NCBI GenBank assembly: GCA_038530575.1
Contig: JBCBCP010000001.1
Coordinates: forward strand, 62,001 to 126,000
DNA: 64,000 bases
Reading direction: 5' to 3'
From: JBCBCP01 sp038530575
Lineage (GTDB): Bacteria; Pseudomonadota; Alphaproteobacteria; Rhodobacterales; Rhodobacteraceae
The translations under genes were made by a program, and so were the position numbers. Shown in pieces: positions 1 through 8,460 of this stretch (positions within the stretch are counted from its first letter, which is position 1; each line of letters begins with the position of its first letter). The notes under the pieces were generated by a model that was not told where the DNA came from, searched no databases, and saw nothing but the letters and a program-made list of their open reading frames with translations.

Positions 1-44
1 GGGCTGTGCCTTGATGGTTGGCAACCGTGCGTTAGCTGGCGGGT

Positions 45-707
45 ATGATTGATGCATTGGTAATTGGCGCCTCCGGCGGGATTGGCCGCGCGGTCGCGGA
101 CGCGATGGAAGCGCGTGGGGGCCGGGTGACACGGCTGTCGCGCGCGTCGCATGGGCTGGACGTGACAAATACCACGGCCACAGACCGCGTTTTGGGCGAT
201 CTTGATGGGCCATTCCAGACAGTTTTCGTTGCTGTTGGGGTGCTTGCTCCAGTGGGTGGCGCGCCTGAAAAGGCACTTGCCGATCTGGATGCCGAAGCGA
301 TGGCACACGTTCTCGCGGTGAACACGATTGGCGTTGCAAACGTGCTGAAACATCTGCCGCGGCTTTTGCCTAAGACGGGGCGGTCCGTCACGGGAGTCCT
401 GACAGCGCGGGTCGGCTCGATCGGGGACAACCGGATCGGCGGTTGGTATTCCTACCGCGCCTCCAAGGCGGCGGCCAATCAGCTTGTGCATGGTGCCGGG
501 ATCGAGCTGGGTCGCAGCCATAAGGATGCGATCATTGCCGCGCTGCATCCCGGCACGGTCGAGACGGCGTTTACCGAAGGGTATCCGCGGCACAAAAAGG
601 TGTCGGCAAGCGAGGCTGCACAAAATTTGCTGAACGTGATGGAGCGGCTTGAGCCGTCTCAGTCCGGCGGGTTTTTTGACTATGCTGGCAAGGAGGTTCC
701 ATGGTGA
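45..707 (+). CDS. Short-chain dehydrogenase/reductase (SDR) family protein
   Basis: A 220-residue Rossmann-fold oxidoreductase, probably NAD(P)(H)-dependent; the substrate cannot be told. The N-terminal cofactor motif reads GASGGIG, residues 8-14. The catalytic pair is present as YRASK near residue 146, with an upstream Ser in VGSIGDN. Length suits the short 'C-factor' type of SDR. The start follows a GGCGGGT stretch. Its 3' end overlaps the photolyase gene by 7 nt, and a strong AGGAGG ribosome site for the photolyase lies inside it, so the two are probably co-transcribed and translationally coupled. A role linked to the photolyase is inference from this arrangement only. Confidence 0.85.
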   Translation: MIDALVIGASGGIGRAVADAMEARGGRVTRLSRASHGLDVTNTTATDRVLGDLDGPFQTVFVAVGVLAPVGGAPEKALADLDAEAMAHVLAVNTIGVANVLKHLPRLLPKTGRSVTGVLTARVGSIGDNRIGGWYSYRASKAAANQLVHGAGIELGRSHKDAIIAALHPGTVETAFTEGYPRHKKVSASEAAQNLLNVMERLEPSQSGGFFDYAGKEVPW

Positions 708-2230
708 CGCGGCTTGTTCTCGTGCTGGGCGATCAGCTGTCGGAGGGGCTCTCTGCGCTGAAGGCAGCGGATAGGGACAGCGATGTCGTAGTGATGGCGG
801 AAGTGCGTGAGGAAGGAACCTATGCGCCGCACCATCCCAAGAAGATCGCACTGATCCTCTCCGCGATGCGCAAATTTGCGGCGCGTCTGCGCGATGACGG
901 CTGGACGGTCGATTATACAGAGCTGGACGATAGCGAGAATAGCCAGTCCATTGTGGGCGAGTTATTGCGCCGCGCCAATCAGCGCGGGGCGTCAGAGGTT
1001 TTGGCGACGGAACCGGGAGAGTTCCGGCTGATCGAAAAGTTGAAGCATGCGCCGTTGAAGGTGCAGGTCCTGGATGACGACCGGTTCGTCGCCAGCCATG
1101 CTGCGTTCGAGGACTGGGCCAAGGGTCGCAAGGCACTGCGGATGGAATATTTCTATCGCGAAATGCGGCGCACGACGGGCCTGATGATGGAGGATGGCGA
1201 GCCGGCGGGCGGAAAGTGGAATTACGACTCCGAAAACCGCAAGCCGCCCCCCGAGGGGATCGACTTTGGCGGGCCAATGCAGTTCACGCCAGACCAGACC
1301 GTCGAGGACGTACTGGCGTTAGTAGAGCGCGAATATGGCAATCACTTTGGCGATCTGCGCCCATTCTGGTTTGCCACGGATCGGGAACAAGCGCGGCGGC
1401 AGCTGTCACATTTTGTGCAAAAGGCGCTGCCTAAGTTTGGCGACTTTCAGGATGCGATGATGGATGACGAGCGGTTCCTCTACCACTCGTTGACCTCCGC
1501 CTATATCAATATCGGCCTGCTGGACCCGCTGGAGGTGTGTCGGGCTGTTGAGGCGGCGTGGAAGGCAGGCGATGTGCCGATCAATGCGGCCGAAGGCTTC
1601 ATCCGGCAGATCATCGGCTGGCGGGAATACATGCGGGGGATCTATTTCCACGAGGGGCCCGAGTATCCGCAGCGCAACGGGCTGGGGCACGGCCGTGCGC
1701 TGCCCGATTTTTACTGGGGCGGTCAAACCAAGATGCGCTGCATTGCCAAGGCCGTGGAGCAGACGCGGGAGGAGGCCTATGCCCACCACATTCAGCGGCT
1801 GATGGTGACGGGGAATTTCGCACTTTTGGCGGGGCTGAACCCGCAAGAGGTCAGCGCTTGGTACCTTGCGGTCTATATGGATGCGTTTCAGTGGGTCGAA
1901 GCGCCGAACGTTGTTGGCATGAGCCTTTTTGCCGATGGCGGGGTGATTGCGTCAAAGCCCTATGTGTCGTCAGGCGCCTACATCAACCGCATGTCGGACC
2001 ACTGCAAGCCTTGCGCCTACCGGGTGCAGGACAAGACCGGCGAGAATGCCTGCCCGTTCAACCTGCTTTACTGGCATTTCCTGAACCGGCATCGGGAGCG
2101 GTTCGAAAACAATCCGCGCATGGGCAACATGTACCGCACGTGGGATCGGATGGACGAAGACCGGCGCAAAACGGTGTTGGCTGAGGGCGATGCGTTGCTG
2201 GAGCGGATGGATGCGGGCGACTTGATCTGA
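701..2230 (+). CDS. phrB: FeS-type bacterial cryptochrome/(6-4) photolyase
   Basis: A 509-residue flavoprotein of the FeS-BCP group (Agrobacterium PhrB, Rhodobacter CryB type). PhrB repairs (6-4) photoproducts with blue light, using FAD, a lumazine-type antenna and a [4Fe-4S] cluster. Four Cys are visible at about 347, 435, 438 and 451. Their spacing equals that of the PhrB cluster ligands (350, 438, 441, 454) with a constant offset of three. The neighbouring HHIQRLMV segment is typical of the group. The N-terminal alpha/beta antenna domain starts immediately with LVLVLGDQL. The start has a perfect AGGAGG five bases upstream and overlaps the SDR gene. A photoreceptor rather than repair role cannot be excluded. 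Confidence 0.9.
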   Translation: MVTRLVLVLGDQLSEGLSALKAADRDSDVVVMAEVREEGTYAPHHPKKIALILSAMRKFAARLRDDGWTVDYTELDDSENSQSIVGELLRRANQRGASEVLATEPGEFRLIEKLKHAPLKVQVLDDDRFVASHAAFEDWAKGRKALRMEYFYREMRRTTGLMMEDGEPAGGKWNYDSENRKPPPEGIDFGGPMQFTPDQTVEDVLALVEREYGNHFGDLRPFWFATDREQARRQLSHFVQKALPKFGDFQDAMMDDERFLYHSLTSAYINIGLLDPLEVCRAVEAAWKAGDVPINAAEGFIRQIIGWREYMRGIYFHEGPEYPQRNGLGHGRALPDFYWGGQTKMRCIAKAVEQTREEAYAHHIQRLMVTGNFALLAGLNPQEVSAWYLAVYMDAFQWVEAPNVVGMSLFADGGVIASKPYVSSGAYINRMSDHCKPCAYRVQDKTGENACPFNLLYWHFLNRHRERFENNPRMGNMYRTWDRMDEDRRKTVLAEGDALLERMDAGDLI

Positions 2231-2257
2231 GCGGCAGCCTTGGCGTAGGCCGATGGC

Positions 2258-3742
2258 ATGACCAATCCTCTCTATGATCGCCTGTTCGGGCGCTACGCTG
2301 GTGCACAGTCGCCATTTCTGCATGTTGGCGGCGACACGCTGACCCATGATGCCTTTCTGAAAATGGCCGCCCGCATTGCGCATGTGCTGGTGGGGGCGGG
2401 GCTGGGCCCTGGGGACCGGCTGGCGCTGCAGGTAGACAAAAGCGCCGAGGCGCTGGCGGTCTATGCGGCCTGTGCGCAGGCGGGCATCGTGTTTTTGCCG
2501 CTGAACACGGCCTACACCCGGGCTGAGGTGGCGTATTTCGTGGAAAACTCCGGCGCCAAGCTGTTTGTCTGTGACCCGGCGCAGGAGGATGAGATGCGCG
2601 GGCTGGCGCCGACGATGACGCTGGGCGGGGGCGGCGACGGGTCGGTGATGGTGGCGGCAGGCCAGCAGCCGGATGTGTTTCAGACCGTGCCGCGGGACGA
2701 GGGGGATCTCGCCGCGTTCCTCTATACCTCAGGCACGACGGGGCGCAGCAAGGGCGCGATGCTGACCCAGCGCAACCTTCTGAGCAATGCGGAAACGCTA
2801 ACCACGCTGTGGCGGTTTACCCAAAGCGACGTCCTGCTGCACGCGCTGCCGATCTTTCACACGCATGGGCTGTTCGTGGCAACGAACGTTGTCCTGATCG
2901 CGGGCGCGTCAATGATCTTTGAGCCGAAATTCGACGTGGACCGGATGATCGCGGGCCTGCCCCGCGCCACCAGCATGATGGGCGTGCCGACCTTCTACAC
3001 GAGGCTGCTGGACGATCCGCGCTTTGACCGGGCGCTGGCACAGCACATGCGGCTTTTCATTTCGGGCTCTGCACCCCTGCTGGCGGCGACGCATGAGGCG
3101 TTTGAGGCGCGCACCGGGCACCGGATCCTGGAACGCTACGGGATGACCGAGACGAACATGAACACCTCCAACCCCTATGACGGGGCGCGGCGCGCGGGCA
3201 CGGTCGGTCTGCCGCTGCCGGATGTGGAGCTGAAGGTGTGCGATGCAAGCGGCGCCGAGCTGCCCCGCGGTGAGGTTGGCGTGATCGAGGTGCGCGGGCC
3301 GAACGTCTTTCAGGGCTATTGGCAGATGCCCGAAAAAACCGCCGAAGAGCTGCGCGCGGACGGGTTCTTTATCACCGGGGATCTGGGGGTGCAGGACGCG
3401 GAGGGCTACGTGTCGATTGTGGGCCGGGGCAAAGACCTGATCATCTCTGGTGGCTACAACATCTACCCCAAAGAGATCGAGCTGGTGCTGGACGAAGTGC
3501 CGGGCGTGTTGGAATCGGCCGTGATCGGCGTGCCCCACCCCGATTTTGGCGAAACCCCCGTTGGCGTTCTGGTCGCGGAAGCCGAGATTGACCTGGAGGC
3601 GGCACAGGCCGCCGTCGCCGAGGCGCTGGCCCGCTTCAAACACCCGCGCAAGCTTGTGGTCGTCGATGCGCTGCCCCGCAATACGATGGGCAAGGTGCAA
3701 AAGAACGTGCTGCGCGAGGCATATGCCGGACTTTTTGGCTAA
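2258..3742 (+). CDS. matB: Malonyl-CoA synthetase (AMP-forming acyl-CoA ligase)
   Basis: A 494-residue member of the ANL superfamily. It probably joins malonate (or methylmalonate) and CoA with ATP to give malonyl-CoA, AMP and PPi. The P-loop-like motif YTSGTTGRSKGAML lies near residues 157-170. ERYGMTETNMN follows the usual A5 motif and matches the MatB subfamily. The hinge reads GRGKDLIISGGYNIYPKE, and the C-terminal catalytic Lys lies in NTMGKVQKN. Length is right for MatB (about 500). It lies 27 bp after the photolyase gene on the same strand; no malonate decarboxylase or transporter is adjacent. Another short dicarboxylate is a possible substrate. Confidence 0.85.
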   Translation: MTNPLYDRLFGRYAGAQSPFLHVGGDTLTHDAFLKMAARIAHVLVGAGLGPGDRLALQVDKSAEALAVYAACAQAGIVFLPLNTAYTRAEVAYFVENSGAKLFVCDPAQEDEMRGLAPTMTLGGGGDGSVMVAAGQQPDVFQTVPRDEGDLAAFLYTSGTTGRSKGAMLTQRNLLSNAETLTTLWRFTQSDVLLHALPIFHTHGLFVATNVVLIAGASMIFEPKFDVDRMIAGLPRATSMMGVPTFYTRLLDDPRFDRALAQHMRLFISGSAPLLAATHEAFEARTGHRILERYGMTETNMNTSNPYDGARRAGTVGLPLPDVELKVCDASGAELPRGEVGVIEVRGPNVFQGYWQMPEKTAEELRADGFFITGDLGVQDAEGYVSIVGRGKDLIISGGYNIYPKEIELVLDEVPGVLESAVIGVPHPDFGETPVGVLVAEAEIDLEAAQAAVAEALARFKHPRKLVVVDALPRNTMGKVQKNVLREAYAGLFG

Positions 3743-3836
3743 ATCTTGGGCAGTTGCGCGGTTGGGGCGAGTTAAACTGGCGCTGACATCGATGAGCCAT
3801 AGTGCAGGACGCGCGACGCTTCGCTAGTCCGGCGGG

Positions 3837-4421
3837 GTGGACAAGAACACGCATATCCTTGTGGTCGAGCCGGACCGCGACCGCGCGCTCGCGATCATCG
3901 AGGCGCTGAAGGATGGCGGGTGGGACAACCTGACAGTGCTGGGCGACATGACGGGGCTGGCGCGCAAGATGTCTGAGGCCAACCCGGATATTGTGCTGAT
4001 CAACCTCGCGGATCCCTCGCGCGATCTGCTGGAACAGGTGTCGGCAGCGTCCGACGCCAAGGGCCGCCCGGTTGCGATGTTCGTGGACCAGTCCGACGAT
4101 GACATGACGCAGGCCGCCGTGGCGGCAGGGCTGAGCGCCTATGTCGTCGGCACGCTGCAGCCTGAGCGCATTCGCCCTGTGCTGGCCACCGCGATCGCCC
4201 GGTTTCAGGTCACCGCCCAGATGCGGCGCGAGCTGGAGGCCGCGAAACAAGCCCTGTCTGACCGCAAGACCATCGACCGGGCCAAGGGCGTGCTGATGCG
4301 CGCGCAGGGCGTGACCGAAGACGAGGCCTATACGCTGCTGCGCCGCAAGGCGATGGAAAGCGGGCGCAAGGTGATCGACGTGGCCGAGGCGTTGCTGACT
4401 GCCGCGGATCTTCTCAAGTGA
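3837..4421 (+). CDS. nasT: NasT, ANTAR-domain transcription antiterminator
   Basis: A 194-residue response-regulator-like RNA-binding protein. The N-terminal receiver-like domain (about 1-120) begins HILVVEPDRDRA. The C-terminal ANTAR domain (about 135-194) contains DRAKGVLMRAQGVTEDEAY, the typical three-helix RNA-binding motif. In NasS/NasT systems NasT binds hairpins with hexanucleotide loops in the nas leader and prevents termination, and NasS sequesters NasT when nitrate is absent. Such hairpins and a terminator lie at 5603-5800, so the target is in the same window. The start is GTG with no clear ribosome site. Its stop overlaps nasS by 4 nt (GTGA), as expected for partner proteins. Confidence 0.9.
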   Translation: MDKNTHILVVEPDRDRALAIIEALKDGGWDNLTVLGDMTGLARKMSEANPDIVLINLADPSRDLLEQVSAASDAKGRPVAMFVDQSDDDMTQAAVAAGLSAYVVGTLQPERIRPVLATAIARFQVTAQMRRELEAAKQALSDRKTIDRAKGVLMRAQGVTEDEAYTLLRRKAMESGRKVIDVAEALLTAADLLK

Positions 4422-5584
4422 ACCGGCGTGTCCTGAATTGTGGGTATGTCCCCCTGGCCGACAGCGCCCCGCTGATCGTTGCGCAAGAGCTGGGCTATGC
4501 CGGGGACGAGGGCCTTGAGCTGAACCTGCTCCGCCAGCCGTCCTGGGCCGCGCTGCGCGATCTTCTGGCGCTGGGGCATCTGGATGCGGCGCATATCCTC
4601 GCGCCCCTGCCTGTCGCGATGAGCCTTGGGCTGTCGGGCAAGAAGGTCAGCACAAACATCCTCATGATGCTGTCCACGGGGGGCATATTCCTTGGTGTCG
4701 CCGCCGCGCTTGGGGACGCGATGCGCACACAAGGCTGGAACGGTGATCTGTGGGACGCGAAAGGCGCGCGCGCTGCGCTTGAGGCTGCGGCGGGCGGGCG
4801 TCGTCTGCGCGTCGGAGTGCCGTTCCCTTACGCCATGCACCACCTTCTGCTCCGCTACTGGGTGCGAGGCACCGGGCTGGAGGTCGACGTGATCACCACG
4901 CCGCCGCCGATGATGGCCCGCGCGGTGCAAAGCGGTGATCTGGACGTGTTCTGCGTCGGTGAGCCGTGGGGCAGCGTGGCCGTTGACAGCGGCGCGGGCG
5001 AGTTGGTCCTGCCCGGGCACGCCATCTGGCAGGGCGCGCCTGAAAAAGCGCTGGCCTGCCGCGCCGATTGGCTGGCGGCAGAGCCCGAAGCGGCCGGTGC
5101 GCTGATGCGCGCCGTCTTTCGCGCGGCAAAGTGGCTTGACGTGCCGGGCAACCGCGCGCTGGCCATCGAAATCCTGGCCCGGACCGAGCATCTGGACCTG
5201 TCCGACGCGGCGCTTGATCCCAGTCTGACAGGCCGGGTGATCCCGCGCCGGGGCGCGCCACCCGTGGAGCTCGACCAGTTCCTGCGCTTTCACCGGGGCG
5301 CGGCCACCTTCCCGTGGCGCAGTCAGGCGGCCTGGATCGGCGCGCAGATCGCAGACCTGCACGGGCGGGACGCCGACGCGTTGGCGACGGAGGCGCAATC
5401 GGTCATGCGCCCCGACTTTTACCGGGACGTGATTGGGCTGATGGGCGCCGATTTGCCCGGCGCCAGTGCCAAGCTGGAAGGCGCGATGCGCTACCGGACC
5501 GCTGTTGCCTCGACGCGGGGCGACATGATTCTCGGGCCGGATGCTTTTTTTGACGGCGAAATTTACGAAATGCCGGGAAAATAG
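4418..5584 (+). CDS. nasS: NasS, cytoplasmic nitrate sensor (NrtA-like)
   Basis: A 388-residue protein of the NrtA/CmpA substrate-binding fold. It resembles the exported binding protein at 5822 (both have ADSAPL/TDMAPL then an ELGY segment, and both have PPPMMARAVQ/PPPQMPATME-like stretches with GEPWG/GEPWN). Unlike that protein it has no signal peptide: the fold starts directly at MNRRVLNCGYVPLADSAPL. This is the hallmark of NasS, the intracellular nitrate/nitrite sensor that holds NasT inactive. It starts with GTG overlapping the nasT stop by 4 nt. A cytoplasmic role is inferred from the missing leader and the nasT partner. Confidence 0.9.
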   Translation: MNRRVLNCGYVPLADSAPLIVAQELGYAGDEGLELNLLRQPSWAALRDLLALGHLDAAHILAPLPVAMSLGLSGKKVSTNILMMLSTGGIFLGVAAALGDAMRTQGWNGDLWDAKGARAALEAAAGGRRLRVGVPFPYAMHHLLLRYWVRGTGLEVDVITTPPPMMARAVQSGDLDVFCVGEPWGSVAVDSGAGELVLPGHAIWQGAPEKALACRADWLAAEPEAAGALMRAVFRAAKWLDVPGNRALAIEILARTEHLDLSDAALDPSLTGRVIPRRGAPPVELDQFLRFHRGAATFPWRSQAAWIGAQIADLHGRDADALATEAQSVMRPDFYRDVIGLMGADLPGASAKLEGAMRYRTAVASTRGDMILGPDAFFDGEIYEMPGK

Positions 5585-5602
5585 CGCTCATTTTTTGAGC
5601 AG

Positions 5603-5622
5603 TTTCTGCATTGCAGCAGAAA
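5603..5622 (+). promoter_or_regulatory. ANTAR-type RNA hairpin 1 in the nas leader
   Basis: A perfect 7-bp stem (TTTCTGC 5603-5609 with GCAGAAA 5616-5622) closes the hexanucleotide loop ATTGCA (5610-5615). Known ANTAR targets have six-base loops with A at position 1 and G at position 4, and this loop fits. It lies 18 bp after nasS and is the first of three such loops. A small separate hairpin GCTCA/TGAGC with a T-loop (5586-5600) lies just before it. Binding by NasT is inferred. Confidence 0.8.
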
Positions 5623-5646
5623 TATGACGGTTGCGACGACCTGATC

Positions 5647-5660
5647 CTTGAACGCACAAG
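5647..5660 (+). promoter_or_regulatory. ANTAR-type RNA hairpin 2 in the nas leader (short stem)
   Basis: A 4-bp stem, CTTG/CAAG, closes the loop AACGCA (5651-5656), which again has A1 and G4. GGTTG (5629-5633) and CAACC (5661-5665) can add an outer stem across a one-sided bulge. Its first loop base lies exactly 41 nt after that of hairpin 1. The short stem makes it the weakest of the three. Confidence 0.55.
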
Positions 5661-5679
5661 CAACCTTTCAGCATAGTCA

Positions 5680-5708
5680 GCGCAACGGTGCATCGCAGCA
5701 TCGTGCGC
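5680..5708 (+). promoter_or_regulatory. ANTAR-type RNA hairpin 3 in the nas leader
   Basis: An 11-bp stem (one bulged A at 5684, one G-U pair) joins 5680-5691 and 5698-5708 and closes the loop ATCGCA (5692-5697), with A1 and G4. Its loop starts exactly 41 nt after loop 2. Hairpins 1 and 3 are the strongest pair in the leader. The terminator starts 28 nt further on. Confidence 0.75.
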
Positions 5709-5736
5709 TCCCGAAGATGGGGGCACACACCAAGCA

Positions 5737-5800
5737 AAGCCGCTTGATCCGGGTCCGCGCTCCTCCTCCCTCGCGCTGGTCCAGATCGGGCGGCTTTTTT
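5737..5800 (+). terminator. Leader attenuator (intrinsic terminator) of the nas operon
   Basis: The arms AAGCCGCTTGATC (5737-5749) and GATCGGGCGGCTT (5784-5796) pair over 13 bp with two G-U pairs and run into six T (5795-5800). The 34-nt intervening loop holds a small GCGC/GCGC helix. It lies 21 bp before the first transporter gene, so it should stop transcription unless antitermination by NasT occurs. This is the layout known for nas leaders of Klebsiella and Azotobacter. Confidence 0.88.
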
Positions 5801-5821
5801 CATTCCAGCTAGGGGAACACC

Positions 5822-7195
5822 ATGATCAGAAAAACTTTGGCTACAGCGAGCGTGATCGCCGCGGTCCTGGCCGCGCCGGGCCACGCGGAGATGCTCGATC
5901 TTGAAAAAGACGAGCTGACCTTCGGGTTCATCAAACTGACCGATATGGCGCCGCTCGCCGTCGCCTACGAGCTCGGTTATTTTGAGGACGAGGGCCTGTT
6001 CGTCACGCTGGAAGCGCAGGCGAACTGGAAGGTTCTGCTCGATGGCGTGATCGACGGCCAGCTTGACGGCGCGCATATGCTGGCGGGTCAGCCGCTGGCC
6101 GCGACCATCGGGTTTGGCACCAAGGCGCATATCGTGACGCCGTTTTCGATGGACCTGAATGGCAACGGCATCACCGTCTCCAACGAGATCTGGGAAGCTA
6201 TGAAGCCGAACGTGCCCAAGATGGCAGACGGCCGCCCGCAGCATCCCATCAGCGCCGCCGCGCTGAAGCCGGTGGTTGAGGACTACGCGGACCAGGGCCT
6301 GCCGTTCAACATGGGCATGGTTTTCCCGGTCTCCACCCACAACTACGAAATCCGCTACTGGCTGGCGGCTGGCGGGCTTGAGCCCGGGTTCTACAGCCCC
6401 GATGACGTGACGGGCACGATTGGCGCGGATGTTCTGCTGTCCGTGACGCCCCCGCCGCAGATGCCGGCCACGATGGAAGCGGGCACCATCTATGGCTACG
6501 CCGTGGGCGAGCCGTGGAACCAGCAGGCGGTGTTCAAGGGCATCGGCGTGCCGGTCATCACCGATTACGATATGTGGAAGAACAACCCCGAGAAGGTGTT
6601 CGGCCTGACCAAGGAGTTCACCGAACAGTACCCAAACACCACGCTTGCCATCACCAAGGCGCTGATCCGCGCCGCGATCTGGCTGGACGAGAACGGCAAT
6701 GCCAACCGCGAGGCTGCGGTGGAGATCCTGAGCCGGTCTGAATATGTGGGCGCCGATTACGAAGTGATCGCCAATTCCATGACGGGCTTTTTCGAGTTCG
6801 AAAAGGGCGACCGCCGCCCGGCCCCGGACTTCAACGTGTTCTTCCGCTATAACGCGACTTACCCGTTCTACTCCGACGCCATCTGGTACCTGACGCAGAT
6901 GCGCCGCTGGGGTCAGATTGCCGAAGCTAAGCCCGACCAGTGGTATTTCGACGTGGCCGCCGATGTCTACAAGCCGGAAATCTACCTCGCCGCAGCGCGG
7001 ATGCTGGTTGAAGAAGGGCTGGCGAATGAGGCGGACTTCCCCTGGGAAAGCGACGGCTTCAAAGCGCCAACACCGGCTGCCGATATCATCGACGGTATCC
7101 CTTACGATGGCCGCAAGCCTAACGCTTATCTCGAGAGCCTACCGATCGGCCTGAAAGGTGAGCAGAAGGTTATCGGCGGCGAGGTTCAAGGCTGA
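5822..7195 (+). CDS. nrtA: Nitrate/nitrite ABC transporter periplasmic binding protein
   Basis: A 457-residue NrtA/NasF-type solute-binding protein that delivers nitrate (or nitrite) to the permease at 7372. A Sec signal peptide covers about residues 1-22, with cleavage likely after GHA. The mature part shows the family segments TDMAPLAVAYELGYF, PPPQMPATME and YAVGEPWNQ. Length agrees with NrtA proteins (about 440-460). The start has an AGGGGAA ribosome site. As first gene after the attenuator, its expression should depend on NasT. The stop is followed by two hairpins before the next gene, so it may be expressed above the membrane components. Confidence 0.92.
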   Translation: MIRKTLATASVIAAVLAAPGHAEMLDLEKDELTFGFIKLTDMAPLAVAYELGYFEDEGLFVTLEAQANWKVLLDGVIDGQLDGAHMLAGQPLAATIGFGTKAHIVTPFSMDLNGNGITVSNEIWEAMKPNVPKMADGRPQHPISAAALKPVVEDYADQGLPFNMGMVFPVSTHNYEIRYWLAAGGLEPGFYSPDDVTGTIGADVLLSVTPPPQMPATMEAGTIYGYAVGEPWNQQAVFKGIGVPVITDYDMWKNNPEKVFGLTKEFTEQYPNTTLAITKALIRAAIWLDENGNANREAAVEILSRSEYVGADYEVIANSMTGFFEFEKGDRRPAPDFNVFFRYNATYPFYSDAIWYLTQMRRWGQIAEAKPDQWYFDVAADVYKPEIYLAAARMLVEEGLANEADFPWESDGFKAPTPAADIIDGIPYDGRKPNAYLESLPIGLKGEQKVIGGEVQG

Positions 7196-7204
7196 ACCCG
7201 GCCG

Positions 7205-7259
7205 AGGGTGCGCAGTGGCTGCGCACCCTGCAGACCCGCCTGCTGGTCTGCTTAATTTT
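7205..7259 (+). promoter_or_regulatory. Two intercistronic hairpins between nrtA and nrtB
   Basis: Hairpin 1 pairs AGGGTGCGCAG (7205-7215) with CTGCGCACCCT (7219-7229). Hairpin 2 pairs GCAGACC (7230-7236) with GGTCTGC (7245-7251) and is followed by TTAATTTT. Together they could act as a partial terminator or as a 3' block against exonucleases, both of which favour the binding protein over the permease. Hairpin 1 shares its core with the element after cysG at 18365-18386. Confidence 0.6.
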
Positions 7260-7371
7260 CGGGCACGCTGCAGTGCGGCGTGTCTGAGCCCCCGTCTAGA
7301 TTGCGTACAATAAGCGTTTGGCACCTGTCGAGACATGTGCCCGCCCCAGCCCCGAGCGAGGAGCCGAAAAC

Positions 7372-8460
7372 ATGACCGCCATTGACCCCTCTGAAGTGCA
7401 GGACGAGGCGCGCGAGGCCCGGCGCCAGCGCACATTCGCCCGCATCAACACCGCCGACAAATGGTTCCAGGTTCTGGGCCTAAGCTGGGTGACCCCGGTT
7501 TTGAAAGCCGCCGCGGGTGACAACCCGAAGGCGCAACTGAACGAAATCTGGCGCCTGCTTGGCGTACCGCTTTTGGCGATCGGCTTGTTTCTTGCATCGT
7601 GGGCCACGCTGGCGCCGACGGTTCAAACCTCGCTGGGCGCTATTCCGGGTCCTGCCCAGGTGGTCGAACAGGTGGGCGTGCTGCACGCCGATGCGCAACG
7701 CGAATGGGACAAAGAAGCGGCCTTCTATGTGCGCCAGGACGAGCGTAACGCAAAGCTGATTGCTGAGGGCCGCGCGGATCGCGTGAAGGAACGCGTCTAT
7801 ACGGGCAAGCCGACCTATTACGATCAGATCTGGACCTCGATTAAAACCGTCTTCTTCGGCTTCCTTATTGCCTCGGCTGTCGCGATCCCGCTGGGCATTG
7901 CTGCGGGCCTGTCGCCCATCGTGAACAGCGCGCTGAATCCGCTGATCCAGATCTTCAAGCCGGTCTCGCCGCTTGCGTGGCTGCCGATTGTCACCATGGT
8001 CGTGTCCGCGACCTACACAACCTCTGCCAGTGAGGCGTGGTTCGCCAAGTCGTTTCTGAACTCGGCCATCACGGTTACGCTCTGCTCGCTCTGGCCGACG
8101 CTGATCAACACTGCGCTGGGTGTGGCGAGCATCGACAAGGATCTGGTGAGCGTCAGCAAGGTGCTGAAAATGAACACCTGGACCAAGATCACCAAGCTGG
8201 TCCTGCCCTCCGCACTGCCGCTGATCTTTACCGGTCTGCGCCTGTCGCTTGGTGTTGGCTGGATGGTGCTGATCGCCGCGGAAATGCTGGCTCAGAACCC
8301 GGGCCTTGGCAAATTCGTCTGGGATGAGTTCCAGAACGGCTCCTCGCAGTCGCTCGCCAAGATCATGGTCGCGGTCTTCACCATCGGCATCATCGGCTTC
8401 CTCCTGGACCGCCTGATGTACGCGATCCAGTCCATGTTCACCTTCACGAATAACCGGTGA
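7372..8460 (+). CDS. nrtB: Nitrate/nitrite ABC transporter permease
   Basis: A 362-residue inner-membrane permease of the NrtB/SsuC (BPD_transp_1) type. A long N-terminal soluble stretch precedes the first membrane segment (PLLAIGLFLASWATL, about residue 63 on). A charged linker follows, then the permease core. The coupling-helix region includes EEx-like KVLKMNTWTKITKLVLPSAL. The ATG at 7372 is preferred because GAGGAG lies just upstream; an in-frame TTG at 7318 would add 18 residues without a good ribosome site. Its last bases overlap the ATPase gene by 4 nt (GTGA). Confidence 0.9.
   Translation: MTAIDPSEVQDEAREARRQRTFARINTADKWFQVLGLSWVTPVLKAAAGDNPKAQLNEIWRLLGVPLLAIGLFLASWATLAPTVQTSLGAIPGPAQVVEQVGVLHADAQREWDKEAAFYVRQDERNAKLIAEGRADRVKERVYTGKPTYYDQIWTSIKTVFFGFLIASAVAIPLGIAAGLSPIVNSALNPLIQIFKPVSPLAWLPIVTMVVSATYTTSASEAWFAKSFLNSAITVTLCSLWPTLINTALGVASIDKDLVSVSKVLKMNTWTKITKLVLPSALPLIFTGLRLSLGVGWMVLIAAEMLAQNPGLGKFVWDEFQNGSSQSLAKIMVAVFTIGIIGFLLDRLMYAIQSMFTFTNNR

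Noticed and set aside
5500..5602. Promoter of the nas operon (TTGACG at 5550-5555, or a sigma-54 GG/GC element).
   Set aside because: No -10 element at a proper spacing and no convincing -24/-12 pair could be seen, so no promoter is called.
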